From: CAIYRG01 sp036273455
GTDB taxonomy: Bacteria > Pseudomonadota > Alphaproteobacteria > Micropepsales > Micropepsaceae
Assembly: GCA_036273455.1 (NCBI GenBank)
Contig: DASUHP010000101.1
Coordinates: forward strand, 1-64,000
DNA: 64,000 nt
Direction of reading: 5' to 3'
This document shows positions 54,228 to 63,588 of the stretch, piece by piece (position 1 is the stretch's first letter; each line of letters starts with the position of its first letter). The notes beneath the pieces were generated by a model. The model saw nothing but the letters and a program-made list of their open reading frames with translations, searched no databases and was not told the DNA's origin. Both the position numbers and the translations under genes were made by a program.

Positions 54228-56780
54228 CTACTCCGTGGATGCGAGCGCCGCGAGCCCGGCGAATGGCGAATCCTGCCGCGGAGGCCGGCGCGACCGCCGT
54301 TTGCGAACTCGAATTGGCTTCCAAATCACAGCCGCAATGCCGGACTGGTCCGGCGGACCCTGCTTCCAACCCAGTCCGGCCGCGACAGCGATCGCCGACT
54401 CCACATTGCTGCCCAACAACGAAACGACAGTGTTCAAACTGACACTTGCATCCGAACGGTTCTGTGACGCGGCCAGCAGGGTGGTGTCGATCCGATCCAC
54501 AATATCCATCCGGACCGCACGGCCGGCGACCACCATGAAGCATGCCGCTTCCAGGAATTCCGGTGGTCCATCCGCGTCGGTTATTGCGAACGAGGTTAGG
54601 CCGGGACCTGGTGGCGCCGGCAATTGCGGCAATTTGGATTTGACTGCCCACAGCATCGCCGCCAGAGCCGATGGGGCAGGTTTGATCATTCGCGGCAGAT
54701 AAAAGGCGCGGCTGCCGGTTTTCACGCCGAAGCGGCGCAAATGTCTTGCAGCAGCGCGGGTTTCCGATGTCAGCGGCGTATCATCGTAAGCAACATGGCC
54801 GAGATTCTCGGCCATGCGGAAAGCGAGGCCCCTCGCCGGGCCCGGGAGCCCGCCATCGTTCCACGACGAGGTCCGCGCGGCGGCGGCGCGCTTGAGCGCC
54901 ACCAGCGGCTCAAGTTGGTTCTCGATATGGGCTGTGAGCCATGTTTCGAGCCGAGTCTTCACGGCGTTGCGCAAGCTATTGCCCAATGGCTCGTCGGCTT
55001 TGACCTCAACAACCGGCGTCAGAGGGTGAGCACCAGCGGCCAGTTTCGCCACCACTGCGCCCGACCACCAGATATTGCCGTGATAGGTCAACATGAGGTC
55101 ATGGTCGGTTGCGTTGATCAGCGCGCGGGCGCGCTGTTCGAATTCCGGTCCGAGCATCCTACCCGCCGCCGCGCGCAAGCTGCGCTGATGAGCAGCGTCG
55201 GCGCGTGGATCGGGCGTGAAAACGAACCCTTCGAGTTTGCCCAGTGGTTCGTCGCCCAGCCGGACGGTCCCGGAATCGTCCACTTCGGCGCCGGCTTGGT
55301 CGTCGTCGCGCAAATGACGCATCAGCAGCGATGTGCGGCGATCGATGAATCGCTGCGTCAGGCGGTCATGCAGCGCATCCGAGAGCCGGTCTTCCACCGC
55401 GCGCGTGAGTTCCTGCCATTCGCGTGGATCAGTCGTCCAGCCTGGACGGTTGGCGATGTAGGTCCAGGTGCGGATTTGTGCGAGGCGTCCGGAGAGCGTG
55501 TCGACATCTCCGTCGACAACATCGAGGCGCGCAATCTGTCGCGCCATCCATTCATCCGGCAATACACCGGAGTCGCTGATCAGGTGCCCGAATATCCGGC
55601 CGGCAAGCCGCGCATGTTCGTCGGCGCTCAATTTGCGGAAATCAGGAAGCTGGCATGCCTGCCAAAGCAGTTTGACTGCAGCCGGCGCGGTTGCTGCGGC
55701 CCTGATCTCGTCCGACTGACTGAGCGCCTGAAGCGTGATCAGGTCCGAAACGGGGCGGCTTTTCACAAGCCCGCGCCATGGCGGCGGCTCGTCCAGGCTG
55801 CCCAACAGCCGGCCGATCGAGCTGTAATCCAGCGCGCTATTGCGCCATTGCAGGAATTTGACCGGATCGTAACGGTGATTTTCGATCTGCTGCACCAGGT
55901 CGGAATCGAGCGGCTCGGTGTCGCCGGTGACGCCGAACGTGCCGTCATTCATGTAGCGGCCGGCGCGTCCGGCAATCTGGCCCATCTCTTCCGGCTTCAG
56001 CGGTCTCATCGTGAACCCGTCGAACTTGTCGCGGGCTGCAAACGCGACATGGTCAACGTCCATATTTATACCCATGCCGATCGCATCGGTCGCGATCATG
56101 AAATCCACTTCGCCGGATTGATACAGCGCCACTTGCGCGTTGCGCGTGCGTGGGCTCAATGCGCCGAGAACGACGGCGGCGCCACCCCTCTGGGTGCGGA
56201 CCGTGTCGGCAATTCCGTATACGTCCTCAACTGAAAACGCGACCACCGCCGACCGCCTCGGCAGCCGTGAGAGCTTTTTCGCACCGGTATAGGCGAGCTC
56301 GGAAAATCTTGGCCGCGTGATGAAATGCGTTTCGGGCGCAATTCGCGCAATCGCCGGCTTCATTGCCGACGAACCAAGCCACATCGTCTCCTCCTCGCCC
56401 CGGGCATGCAGAAGCCGGTCGGTGAAGATGTGCCCGCGCTCGACATCGGTGCAGAGCTGGATTTCATCAACCGCGAGAAAAGCAACGCCGATGTCCACCG
56501 GCATCGCCTCGACTGTGCAGACATAAAACCGGGGTGACTTGGGCAAAATGCGTTCTTCGCCGGTGATCAGCGCAACTTCGCTTTCGCCGCGAAGACGAAC
56601 CAGCTTGTCGAATACCTCGCGTGCGAGCAGCCGAAGCGGTAAACCGATCATTCCGGTTCGATGCGCCAGCATACGCTCGATTGCGAAATGCGTTTTGCCG
56701 GTATTGGTCGGACCGAGTACGGCCGTGATGCGGGCGTGCTGCCGCGAAGCAGGGCGATGCGCCGCGGGCTTTAGTGCCAT
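54228..56780 (-). CDS. SUV3-like ATP-dependent RNA helicase
   Basis: An 850-residue DExH helicase of the mitochondrial SUV3 type. Walker A is GPTNTGKTH (about 23-31), Walker B is VDEIQLC, and motif VI is IAGRAGRYMNDGTFG. A helical C-terminal region follows, with a basic tail (RVRKRRSRRPPR). Likely partner of RNA degradation enzymes. Its stop codon is TAG, and the S4 gene follows in the same reading frame. The 260 bp upstream to the DUF3108 gene hold no gene I can support. Confidence 0.9.
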   Translation of the reverse strand: MALKPAAHRPASRQHARITAVLGPTNTGKTHFAIERMLAHRTGMIGLPLRLLAREVFDKLVRLRGESEVALITGEERILPKSPRFYVCTVEAMPVDIGVAFLAVDEIQLCTDVERGHIFTDRLLHARGEEETMWLGSSAMKPAIARIAPETHFITRPRFSELAYTGAKKLSRLPRRSAVVAFSVEDVYGIADTVRTQRGGAAVVLGALSPRTRNAQVALYQSGEVDFMIATDAIGMGINMDVDHVAFAARDKFDGFTMRPLKPEEMGQIAGRAGRYMNDGTFGVTGDTEPLDSDLVQQIENHRYDPVKFLQWRNSALDYSSIGRLLGSLDEPPPWRGLVKSRPVSDLITLQALSQSDEIRAAATAPAAVKLLWQACQLPDFRKLSADEHARLAGRIFGHLISDSGVLPDEWMARQIARLDVVDGDVDTLSGRLAQIRTWTYIANRPGWTTDPREWQELTRAVEDRLSDALHDRLTQRFIDRRTSLLMRHLRDDDQAGAEVDDSGTVRLGDEPLGKLEGFVFTPDPRADAAHQRSLRAAAGRMLGPEFEQRARALINATDHDLMLTYHGNIWWSGAVVAKLAAGAHPLTPVVEVKADEPLGNSLRNAVKTRLETWLTAHIENQLEPLVALKRAAAARTSSWNDGGLPGPARGLAFRMAENLGHVAYDDTPLTSETRAAARHLRRFGVKTGSRAFYLPRMIKPAPSALAAMLWAVKSKLPQLPAPPGPGLTSFAITDADGPPEFLEAACFMVVAGRAVRMDIVDRIDTTLLAASQNRSDASVSLNTVVSLLGSNVESAIAVAAGLGWKQGPPDQSGIAAVIWKPIRVRKRRSRRPPRQDSPFAGLAALASTE

Positions 56781-57040
56781 CGACTAGCGGCCCAACCTCA
56801 GGTTTGCGCCGGTCGGGATCAACACTTTTACGGTCCCAATTGGTGAAAATTTCGCATGCATTTTCATGACGGCACAGACCACGAACGTAACATGTCCGAA
56901 TCACTAACCCAGCCGAATATCATTTTTCGTTCACGCACAAGTCATTGATATCGCTCAGTCACATAAAACAAGCTATTGCCACGCACCCGAAATGAAGCGG
57001 CAGGGAGACCAGTCACTACAGAAGTCCGCAGCGGCTCCGC

Positions 57041-57907
57041 TCATCCGGGACGGTTCAATTGCTGGCCGTCGAGTGTTGCCCGGGATGCGACAGCCGCCAC
57101 CACACCATATTCGGTCTCGGCCCAAAGCCTGATCGGGATCGAGTAACGCCGATTCGGGTCGGAATTGCTCTGCACCGAAACCACCCAGGCATACATTTTC
57201 GGCATGTGCTTGTTCTGATCGAGGATGCTCTGCTTGTAGCCGGCAATTTCGTTGTAATGGATTTCGCACACCATGGCAGGGCCGCTATAGAGCCCATTAT
57301 CCATGTGCACATCGGTGGTTTTGACGAAACTCGACACCACGTTATAGCGGCGTCGACCGTCAAACACCGGAGCTGTGGCCTGGCACGGTTTGCTCTGGCC
57401 CGCGCTGGCAATGCCGCTGGTCAGATACACCGCCGCGCTTAAGGGATCGAGCGTGCCTTTCTTCAGCTCGTCGCTGACGGGATATTTGCTGTTCCTGTAA
57501 GGAGGATCGGAGGTTACGGCCTTGGGCCCGTCAGGGCCAAACTGGACTGTCGCATGCTGCCGCTGCACCGAATGGTTTAGTGAGAACGAGTCGTAAAGCG
57601 TCGGCTGAAGCCTGTCGGATTCTGCTGACCCGCTGACGGCCGTTTCAATCTTCGCCTGCCAAAAAGCATTGACGATGCCCTTGGTTTCGAGGCTGGAAAT
57701 CGCCTTGTAATCGCTGCCGTCAAACCGGGTAGACATGGCGACTTTGCCGAGCGGAATTCCGCCGACATAGAGGTCGTAAGAAAGATCAAGGGTGGAGGTC
57801 GGAACCCCGTCGCCCGGGTTGTCTTCGCCCCCTGCTCCAAATGAGGGAACGGCGAGCAGGAGCCCGCTACAACAGGCGCCAAGGAAGTAAAACGGCGCAA
57901 TTTTCAT
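57041..57907 (-). CDS. DUF3108 exported protein
   Basis: A 288-residue protein with a signal peptide (about 1-24). The YDLYVGGIPLGKVAMSTRFDG and the IPIRLWAETEYGVVAAVASRATLDG segments fit DUF3108, beta-rich proteins of unknown role in the envelope. It is divergent from rpmB across 167 bp and ends about 260 bp before the helicase start on the same strand. Confidence 0.75.
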   Translation of the reverse strand: MKIAPFYFLGACCSGLLLAVPSFGAGGEDNPGDGVPTSTLDLSYDLYVGGIPLGKVAMSTRFDGSDYKAISSLETKGIVNAFWQAKIETAVSGSAESDRLQPTLYDSFSLNHSVQRQHATVQFGPDGPKAVTSDPPYRNSKYPVSDELKKGTLDPLSAAVYLTSGIASAGQSKPCQATAPVFDGRRRYNVVSSFVKTTDVHMDNGLYSGPAMVCEIHYNEIAGYKQSILDQNKHMPKMYAWVVSVQSNSDPNRRYSIPIRLWAETEYGVVAAVASRATLDGQQLNRPG

Positions 57908-58009
57908 TATCGCCTCCCTCTCCAGCCTGGCCGAATTCTAGGCAGTTATGCCCGGTTCGTGAAATGAAGTTTCCGTTGGAATTGGGGGTATCCCCTTTGC
58001 GTGAAATGC

Positions 58010-58039
58010 TTGACGGGCCGGACGGCGTTCACCTATGAG
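58010..58039 (+). promoter_or_regulatory. rpmB promoter
   Basis: TTGACG (58010-58015), an 18-base spacer, and TATGAG (58034-58039) sit 35 bp before the rpmB ATG, with AAGGA just ahead of the ATG. The -35 is five of six to consensus; the -10 keeps the TAT. Confidence 0.6.
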
Positions 58040-58074
58040 ACGGGTTCGCCCATAGCCGCCAGAAGGAATCTGCC

Positions 58075-58380
58075 ATGTCCCGCCGCTGCGAATTAACCGG
58101 AAAAGGGGTCAGAAGCGGCCATTTGGTGAGCCACGCCAACAACCGGAAAAAGCGCGTATTCCGACCCAACCTCCAGACGGTGAGTATCGCGAGCGATACC
58201 CTGGGTTGCAAGGTTTCGCTGCGCATCAGCATGAACGCTTTGCGCACAATTGACCGCATCGGCGGACTTGATCCGTTTCTGTTGAAGGCGCGTGACGAAG
58301 TGCTTTCCGACCGCGCGCTGCGGCTGAAACGGCAAATCGCCAGGAAACAGGCCCGCACAGCGGCTCCAGCAGCGTCCTGA
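58075..58380 (+). CDS. rpmB: 50S ribosomal protein L28
   Basis: A 101-residue ribosomal protein. SRRCELTGKGVRSGHLVSHANNRKKRVFRPNLQ is the L28 signature, with the extended alphaproteobacterial C-terminal helix. AAGGA precedes the ATG. It has its own promoter and ends right against the convergent cobT stop with no intervening base. Confidence 0.97.
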   Translation: MSRRCELTGKGVRSGHLVSHANNRKKRVFRPNLQTVSIASDTLGCKVSLRISMNALRTIDRIGGLDPFLLKARDEVLSDRALRLKRQIARKQARTAAPAAS

Positions 58381-60234
58381 TCACGCGGCGCGCTGACGCG
58401 TTCCGCGGCGCCCCTGGACATTTGGCGCGCTATCTCCTGCAAACAACTGGGTCAACTGGCCGGTCATCGCGCCGGCAAGTTGTTCGGCATCGAGAATGGT
58501 CACCGCGCGATGGTAATAGCGCGTGACGTCATGACCGATACCGATAGCCACCAGTTCGACCGGCGACCTGGTTTCAATTTCCGCGATCACCTGCCGCAGA
58601 TGCTTGTCGAGATAATACCCGGGATTCACCGATAAGGTCGAATCGTCGACCGGTGCGCCGTCGGAGATGACCATCAGTATACGTCGCGATTCGGGGCGCG
58701 CGATGAGCCGGCTGTGCGCCCAGATCAGCGCTTCGCCATCGATATTTTCCTTCAGCAGCCCTTCGCGCATCATCAGACCGAGATTGCGGCGCGTGCGACG
58801 GCCGGGAACATCGGCGGCCTTGTAGATGATGTGCCGGAGGTCATTCAGCCGTCCGGGTTGCGCCGGTTTGCCTTCATTGAGCCAGCGCTCGCGCGACTGT
58901 CCGCCTTTCCAGGCGCGGGTCGTGAAACCAAGAATTTCCACCTTGACGGCGCACCGTTCGAGGGTGCGTGCCAGAATATCGGCGCACATCGCCGCCACCA
59001 TGATCGGGCGGCCGCGCATCGAACCCGAATTGTCGAGGAGCAGAGTCACCACGGTATCGCGAAAATCCATTTCGCGTTCGACTTTAAATGACAATGGATG
59101 CATCGGATCGATGACGACACGCGACAGGCGGGCGCTGTCCAGCAGCCCTTCCTCGAGATCGAATACCCAGGACCGGTTTTGCTGTGCCATCAGAAGGCGC
59201 TGCAGCCGATTGGCGAGCCGGGCAACAACGCCCTGGATCGGCGCAAGCTGCTGGTCGAGAAAATTCCGCAGCCGCGTTAATTCCTCTGCATCGCAGAGGT
59301 CCTCGGCATTCACCGTCTCGTCGAATTGCGTTGTGAAGGAGGAGTAATCCCAGCGTTCGACATCGGAGAAAGGCAGATCGGGACGAAAAGGCCGTTTGCC
59401 CTCCCGCGTTTCCTGCGGGTCCTGCAAATCGGAGTCCTCGCTTTTCATTTCCCCCGCGACGTCTTCATCCGCTTCGCTCGTATCCTTCTGTTCGGTTTCG
59501 GAATCCGATGGTTCTGTCTCTTCTCCTTCCGACTCCTGTTCGCCTTCGGTTTGCTCCTGCTCCGAGTCTTCGGGCGATTCTTCGTCACCCTCGGGCTCCT
59601 CGGTATATTCCTCCGCTAGCTCCAAACCGGTCAGAATGGAGCGTGTGAGTTTTCCGAAAGCCCGCTGGTCGCGCAGGGTTGTTTTAAGCCCGTCGAGTTC
59701 AGCACCGACTTTTGCCTCAATGAACGGACGCCACAGGTCGACGGCACGGCGCGCAATTTCGGGCGGTGGATCGCCCGTGAGTTTTTCGCGGACGATCAGC
59801 CCCAGGATATCCGTAAGCGGCGCCTGGATTTGCTCTTTGACCTCGCCCAACCCCTGCGCTTTGCACCGCATTGCGAGGATGGCGCCAAGATTGTCGCGCA
59901 CACCGGGCATCGCCATGGATCCGATGGCTTCGACCCGGGCCTGTTCGGCGGCTTCGAAAATCACCCCGGCGTCGCCACCACCGGGTCTGAGCTCCCGATC
60001 GATGGTCTCTTCATGATAGGCAAGTTTCAGCGCGTAGGCGTCACCTGCACCACGGACGGCCGCGACTTCTTCCGGCGGAAGGCTGCGCGAGGGCAGGGGC
60101 AAGCGGACCTTGCCTCCCCGCATCATCGGCTGCTCGGGAGAAAACGTCACATCGAGTTCTGAATCGCCGGCCATTGATCGTACGGTGCTGGCGACTGCAC
60201 GTTTAAAGGGATCGATCGGATTTTCGTCCGTCAC
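58381..60234 (-). CDS. cobT: Aerobic cobaltochelatase subunit CobT-type protein
   Basis: A 617-residue vWA protein of the CobT family, which with CobS drives Co2+ insertion by CobN in aerobic B12 synthesis. The N-terminal part is helical. A very acidic linker (about 215-275) follows, then a von Willebrand A domain with the MIDAS motif DNSGSMRG. GTG start at 60234. CobN and other cob genes are absent from the window, so a CobST role apart from B12 cannot be excluded. Directly downstream of cobS. Confidence 0.92.
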   Translation of the reverse strand: MTDENPIDPFKRAVASTVRSMAGDSELDVTFSPEQPMMRGGKVRLPLPSRSLPPEEVAAVRGAGDAYALKLAYHEETIDRELRPGGGDAGVIFEAAEQARVEAIGSMAMPGVRDNLGAILAMRCKAQGLGEVKEQIQAPLTDILGLIVREKLTGDPPPEIARRAVDLWRPFIEAKVGAELDGLKTTLRDQRAFGKLTRSILTGLELAEEYTEEPEGDEESPEDSEQEQTEGEQESEGEETEPSDSETEQKDTSEADEDVAGEMKSEDSDLQDPQETREGKRPFRPDLPFSDVERWDYSSFTTQFDETVNAEDLCDAEELTRLRNFLDQQLAPIQGVVARLANRLQRLLMAQQNRSWVFDLEEGLLDSARLSRVVIDPMHPLSFKVEREMDFRDTVVTLLLDNSGSMRGRPIMVAAMCADILARTLERCAVKVEILGFTTRAWKGGQSRERWLNEGKPAQPGRLNDLRHIIYKAADVPGRRTRRNLGLMMREGLLKENIDGEALIWAHSRLIARPESRRILMVISDGAPVDDSTLSVNPGYYLDKHLRQVIAEIETRSPVELVAIGIGHDVTRYYHRAVTILDAEQLAGAMTGQLTQLFAGDSAPNVQGRRGTRQRAA

Positions 60235-60244
60235 GGCTGGATGC

Positions 60245-61234
60245 TCAGGCCACCTTCACGCGGCTGGCCGACTCGGGCAGATCCTGGCCAAAGCAGCGCT
60301 GATAAAACTCGGCCACAGAAGGGCGCTCGAGTTCGTCGCATTTGTTCAGGAATGTCACGCGGAACGCAAAGCCGACATCGCCGAAGATTTGCGCATTTTC
60401 CGCCCAGGTGATGACCGTGCGCGGACTCATGACGGTGGAGATATCACCGTTGATGAACGCGTTGCGGGTCATGTCCGCGACCCGCACCATGGCGGCAATC
60501 GTCTTCTTCCCCTCGGCGGTCTGATAGGCCGGCGATTTGGCCAATACGATGTCCACCTCGGTGTCGTGCGGCAGGTAATTCAGCGTAACCACGATATTCC
60601 AGCGGTCCATCTGACCCTGATTGATCTGCTGTGTGCCGTGATAGAGGCCCGACGTGTCGCCCAGACCGATGGTATTGGCGGTCGCGAACAGCCGGAACGA
60701 GCTGTGTGGGCGGATGACGCGGTTCTGGTCCAGCAGCGTCAATTTACCCTGGATCTCGAGCACGCGCTGGATCACGAACATCACGTCCGGACGTCCCGCA
60801 TCATATTCGTCGAAAGTGAGACAGACGGGATGCTGGATCGCCCAGGGCAGAATTCCTTCCCGGAATTCCGTCACCTGTTTGCCGTCCTTCAGGACGATCG
60901 CATCCTTGCCGACGAGGTCGATGCGACTGATATGGGAGTCGAGATTGACGCGCACACAGGGCCAGTTGAGGCGCGCCGCAACCTGCTCGATATGGGTGGA
61001 TTTTCCCGTCCCGTGATAACCCTGAATCAGGACACGGCGGTTATGGGCAAATCCTGCCAGGATCGCCAAAGTGGTTTCACGATCGAAGACATAAGCCGGA
61101 TCGAGATCAGGCACATATTCATTTGGCGTGGAGAAGGCAGGGACGGTCATGGCCACGTCCAGGCCAAACGTATTGCGCACATCCACCGACAAATCCGGCG
61201 TTGCGGCAGGATCAAGTCCATTAGAGAGCATCAT
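60245..61234 (-). CDS. cobS: Aerobic cobaltochelatase AAA+ subunit CobS-type protein
   Basis: A 329-residue MoxR-like AAA+ ATPase. Walker A is GYHGTGKST, Walker B is CLTFDEYDAG, and sensor 1 is RLFATANT. It forms hexameric rings with CobT. ATG at 61234 (followed by another ATG at 61231) gives the usual length; the longer frame upstream is unlikely. It lies between the J-domain gene and cobT, the order conserved in alphaproteobacteria. Confidence 0.93.
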   Translation of the reverse strand: MMLSNGLDPAATPDLSVDVRNTFGLDVAMTVPAFSTPNEYVPDLDPAYVFDRETTLAILAGFAHNRRVLIQGYHGTGKSTHIEQVAARLNWPCVRVNLDSHISRIDLVGKDAIVLKDGKQVTEFREGILPWAIQHPVCLTFDEYDAGRPDVMFVIQRVLEIQGKLTLLDQNRVIRPHSSFRLFATANTIGLGDTSGLYHGTQQINQGQMDRWNIVVTLNYLPHDTEVDIVLAKSPAYQTAEGKKTIAAMVRVADMTRNAFINGDISTVMSPRTVITWAENAQIFGDVGFAFRVTFLNKCDELERPSVAEFYQRCFGQDLPESASRVKVA

Positions 61235-61313
61235 TCGTCCATTTCGATTATGCCGGAATCCAGCCAGTTTGGGGCGGATGTCCTTCAGCCGGCATGGGAG
61301 GGGGCGCGTCAGT

Positions 61314-61925
61314 TCACGCCAAACCTGTCGCCCGAAGATGGCCGTAGGCTTTGATGACCTGCCTGAGCCGCTCTTCTGTGCCGCGGTTGCCACCATTGGC
61401 ATCGGGATGAAACCGCTTCACAAGTTCCTTATACCGCGCCTTTACCTCGTGCAAGCTGGCGGTTTCCTCAAGGTTGAGCACGGCAAGGGCATCCAGTTGC
61501 GCTTTGGTCAAAATCGGCCGGCGGCGCTCGGCCGGAGCTGCCGCCTCTTCGAAAACGGCAAATCCGTCCTCGAACCGGTAAGCACCGGCATGCTGGGCGG
61601 TCGTCCCGTCATGCGGAGCCGCTGTCCGTTTGCCGAGCGGCCAGGTCGGCCGGTGGCCGGTCAAAGCATCGAGGCAAAAGCGTTCGATTTCGCTTTCGCT
61701 CATGCCCTCGAAGAAATTCCAGTGTTCGTTGTGCTCGCGCAGATGTGTGCGGCACAGCCAATGCCGGTCTTCCAGATTTTTGCGCGACTTCGGGACATTG
61801 CATTCCGCCGGTTCGCGGCATCCTGGCGAAGCGCATGGCTTCGTCTTCGGCGCCTTGGCGCGCGCCGAGTTAATGCGGATGTCAAAGCCAAAACGCGGAC
61901 GGTATGCCGTACTCATGTCTGTCAT
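61314..61925 (-). CDS. J-domain protein upstream of cobS
   Basis: A 203-residue protein with a C-terminal J domain (about 145-200) that carries an intact HPD motif in RFHPDANGGN. The N-terminal half has a Cys/His-rich segment (CASPGCREPAEC ... WLCRTHLREH) that may bind zinc. It should stimulate a DnaK-type chaperone. Its constant position before cobS suggests a helper for CobST assembly, but this is inference. ATG at 61925; a second ATG three codons later is possible. Confidence 0.85.
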   Translation of the reverse strand: MTDMSTAYRPRFGFDIRINSARAKAPKTKPCASPGCREPAECNVPKSRKNLEDRHWLCRTHLREHNEHWNFFEGMSESEIERFCLDALTGHRPTWPLGKRTAAPHDGTTAQHAGAYRFEDGFAVFEEAAAPAERRRPILTKAQLDALAVLNLEETASLHEVKARYKELVKRFHPDANGGNRGTEERLRQVIKAYGHLRATGLA

Positions 61926-62001
61926 TATGGGTTCGGAAGTACAAAAAACAAGAAAATGAAATGCTTGACATGCCTTCCCTCACCAGTTCGGGAGACTGAA
62001 C

Positions 62002-62298
62002 GTGCCTGAATCGATCACAATGACAGACCGCCTGCGGGTGAAGCTCGTGGCGGCACTTCGTCCGGATTCTCTCACAATTGTCGATGAGAGCGCGCGCCAT
62101 GCTGGACATGCCGGCGCACGCGAAGGCGGTGAAACGCATTTCCGTATACGGATTGTATCGGCGGAATTCGCCGGTTTGTCACGGGTCGAGCGGCAACGCC
62201 GTGTGTACGCCACGCTGGCACAAGAATTTGCCGATGGTGTCCACGCGCTGGCGCTGACCACACTCACACCGGACGAAGCCGAATCAGGCCGCCTGTGA
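62002..62298 (+). CDS. bolA: BolA-family protein
   Basis: A 98-residue BolA protein, which works with monothiol glutaredoxins in iron-sulfur and iron regulation. The core pattern is DESARHAGHAGAREGGETHFRIRIVSAEFAGLSRVERQRRVYATLAQEF. GTG start with GGGAG upstream. Its last 15 bases overlap the 3' end of the CorC-type gene. Divergent from the J-domain gene. Confidence 0.93.
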   Translation: MPESITMTDRLRVKLVAALRPDSLTIVDESARHAGHAGAREGGETHFRIRIVSAEFAGLSRVERQRRVYATLAQEFADGVHALALTTLTPDEAESGRL

Positions 62299-63570
62299 TT
62301 TCCGCTTTGGCGGTGTGATGCGCAACGCCATGATCTGATTGCGCTGCCGCCGCAGAATTTCGAATTTGAACCCGAAAAACGAAAACACCTGTCCGACATC
62401 CGGGATGATCCGGGCTTCGTGAATCACAAGCCCCGCGATTGTGGTCGCAAGTTCGTCGGGCAGATCCCATTCCAGCTCGCGGTTCAAATCCCGCACCGGG
62501 GTCCAGCCGTCCACGTTGTATGAACCGTCGGCCTGCGGCCGAATGTTTTCGGGGACGTGGACATGGTGCTCCTCGGCAATGTCGCCGACGATTTCTTCAA
62601 GAATGTCTTCCAGGGTGATCAATCCCTGCAGTACGCCATATTCGTCCACAACGAGCGCAAAATGCTCACGGCGGTCGAGGAATGCCCGCAACTGTTCTTC
62701 GAGGCTCGTGGTATCGGGGATAAACCAGGGTTGAACTGCAAGAGACATCACATCGATCGATTTGGTCTGAAGCCTGCTCTCCATCATGACCCGCAGGACA
62801 TCCCTGACCTGCAGCACACCGACGATATTTTCGGGATCGTCGCGCCAGACGGGAAACCGGCTGTGGTTTGACGCGATCATCCGCGCAATCAGCTCTTCCG
62901 GCTCTGCGCCGCCATCGAGAACTTCCATGTTTTTACGATGTACCATCACATCCGCCACCTGGAGCTCCGCGAGATCGAGAATCCCGCCCAGCATGTCGCG
63001 GTGCTCGCGCTCCACGGTGCCTTCCTGATGGTGGAGCTCAATGGCGCCACGGATCTCTTCATGCGCGGTCATTGAAGGCTTGGCTCCGCCATGGCTCAGG
63101 CCAAATACGCGCAGCACCAGCCAGACAATCAGCTGCACCGCGGTGACAAAGGGCGTAAGCATCGTGACGACGATACGCACCGGAAAGGCGAGCGCGAGAG
63201 CGGCCCTGTCCGTCCGGGCAATCGCCACGGTTTTGGGCAGTACTTCGGCGAAGATCAGGATAACGGCGGTCATGGCCAGGGTGATGATCGCAACAGCGCC
63301 TTTGGGAAACGCAAAACTGAAAGCTGACGTCGCCAGCACCGATGCCATGATGTTGACGAAGGTATTGCCCATCAAAATGGCGCCGATCAGCTTTTCACGA
63401 TCCGAGATGAGATAATTCACCTGTCGCGCGGCCCATGATCCTTCACCTGCGAGATGGTGCATGCGCGCTTTCGACACCGCAGTGAGCGCGGTCTCCGAGC
63501 CGGCAAAAAATGCCGAAAGCAGCAGCAGGATAACAATCGCTAACAGTGAAAGCGGAAGGTCAAGCGTCAT
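62284..63570 (-). CDS. CNNM/CorC-type membrane protein with CBS domains
   Basis: A 428-residue protein of the HlyC/CorC family: an N-terminal CNNM membrane domain (about 1-190, with several helices and SAFFAGSETALTAVSKARM), two CBS domains (about 205-325) and a CorC_HlyC C-terminal domain (about 340-420). Members are linked to magnesium or cobalt efflux. It lies 18 bp behind aroB in the same direction. Confidence 0.9.
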   Translation of the reverse strand: MTLDLPLSLLAIVILLLLSAFFAGSETALTAVSKARMHHLAGEGSWAARQVNYLISDREKLIGAILMGNTFVNIMASVLATSAFSFAFPKGAVAIITLAMTAVILIFAEVLPKTVAIARTDRAALALAFPVRIVVTMLTPFVTAVQLIVWLVLRVFGLSHGGAKPSMTAHEEIRGAIELHHQEGTVEREHRDMLGGILDLAELQVADVMVHRKNMEVLDGGAEPEELIARMIASNHSRFPVWRDDPENIVGVLQVRDVLRVMMESRLQTKSIDVMSLAVQPWFIPDTTSLEEQLRAFLDRREHFALVVDEYGVLQGLITLEDILEEIVGDIAEEHHVHVPENIRPQADGSYNVDGWTPVRDLNRELEWDLPDELATTIAGLVIHEARIIPDVGQVFSFFGFKFEILRRQRNQIMALRITPPKRKSQAA

Positions 63571-63588
63571 TGCAGGATCCCCAACACG

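Noticed and set aside
54624..56234. Open frame of 536 codons antisense to the helicase
   Set aside because: Low-complexity Arg/Ala/Gly composition typical of a GC-rich shadow; the helicase motifs are on the other strand.
60110..61354. Open frame of 414 codons antisense to cobS
   Set aside because: Runs through cobS and the cobT start with no recognisable domain.
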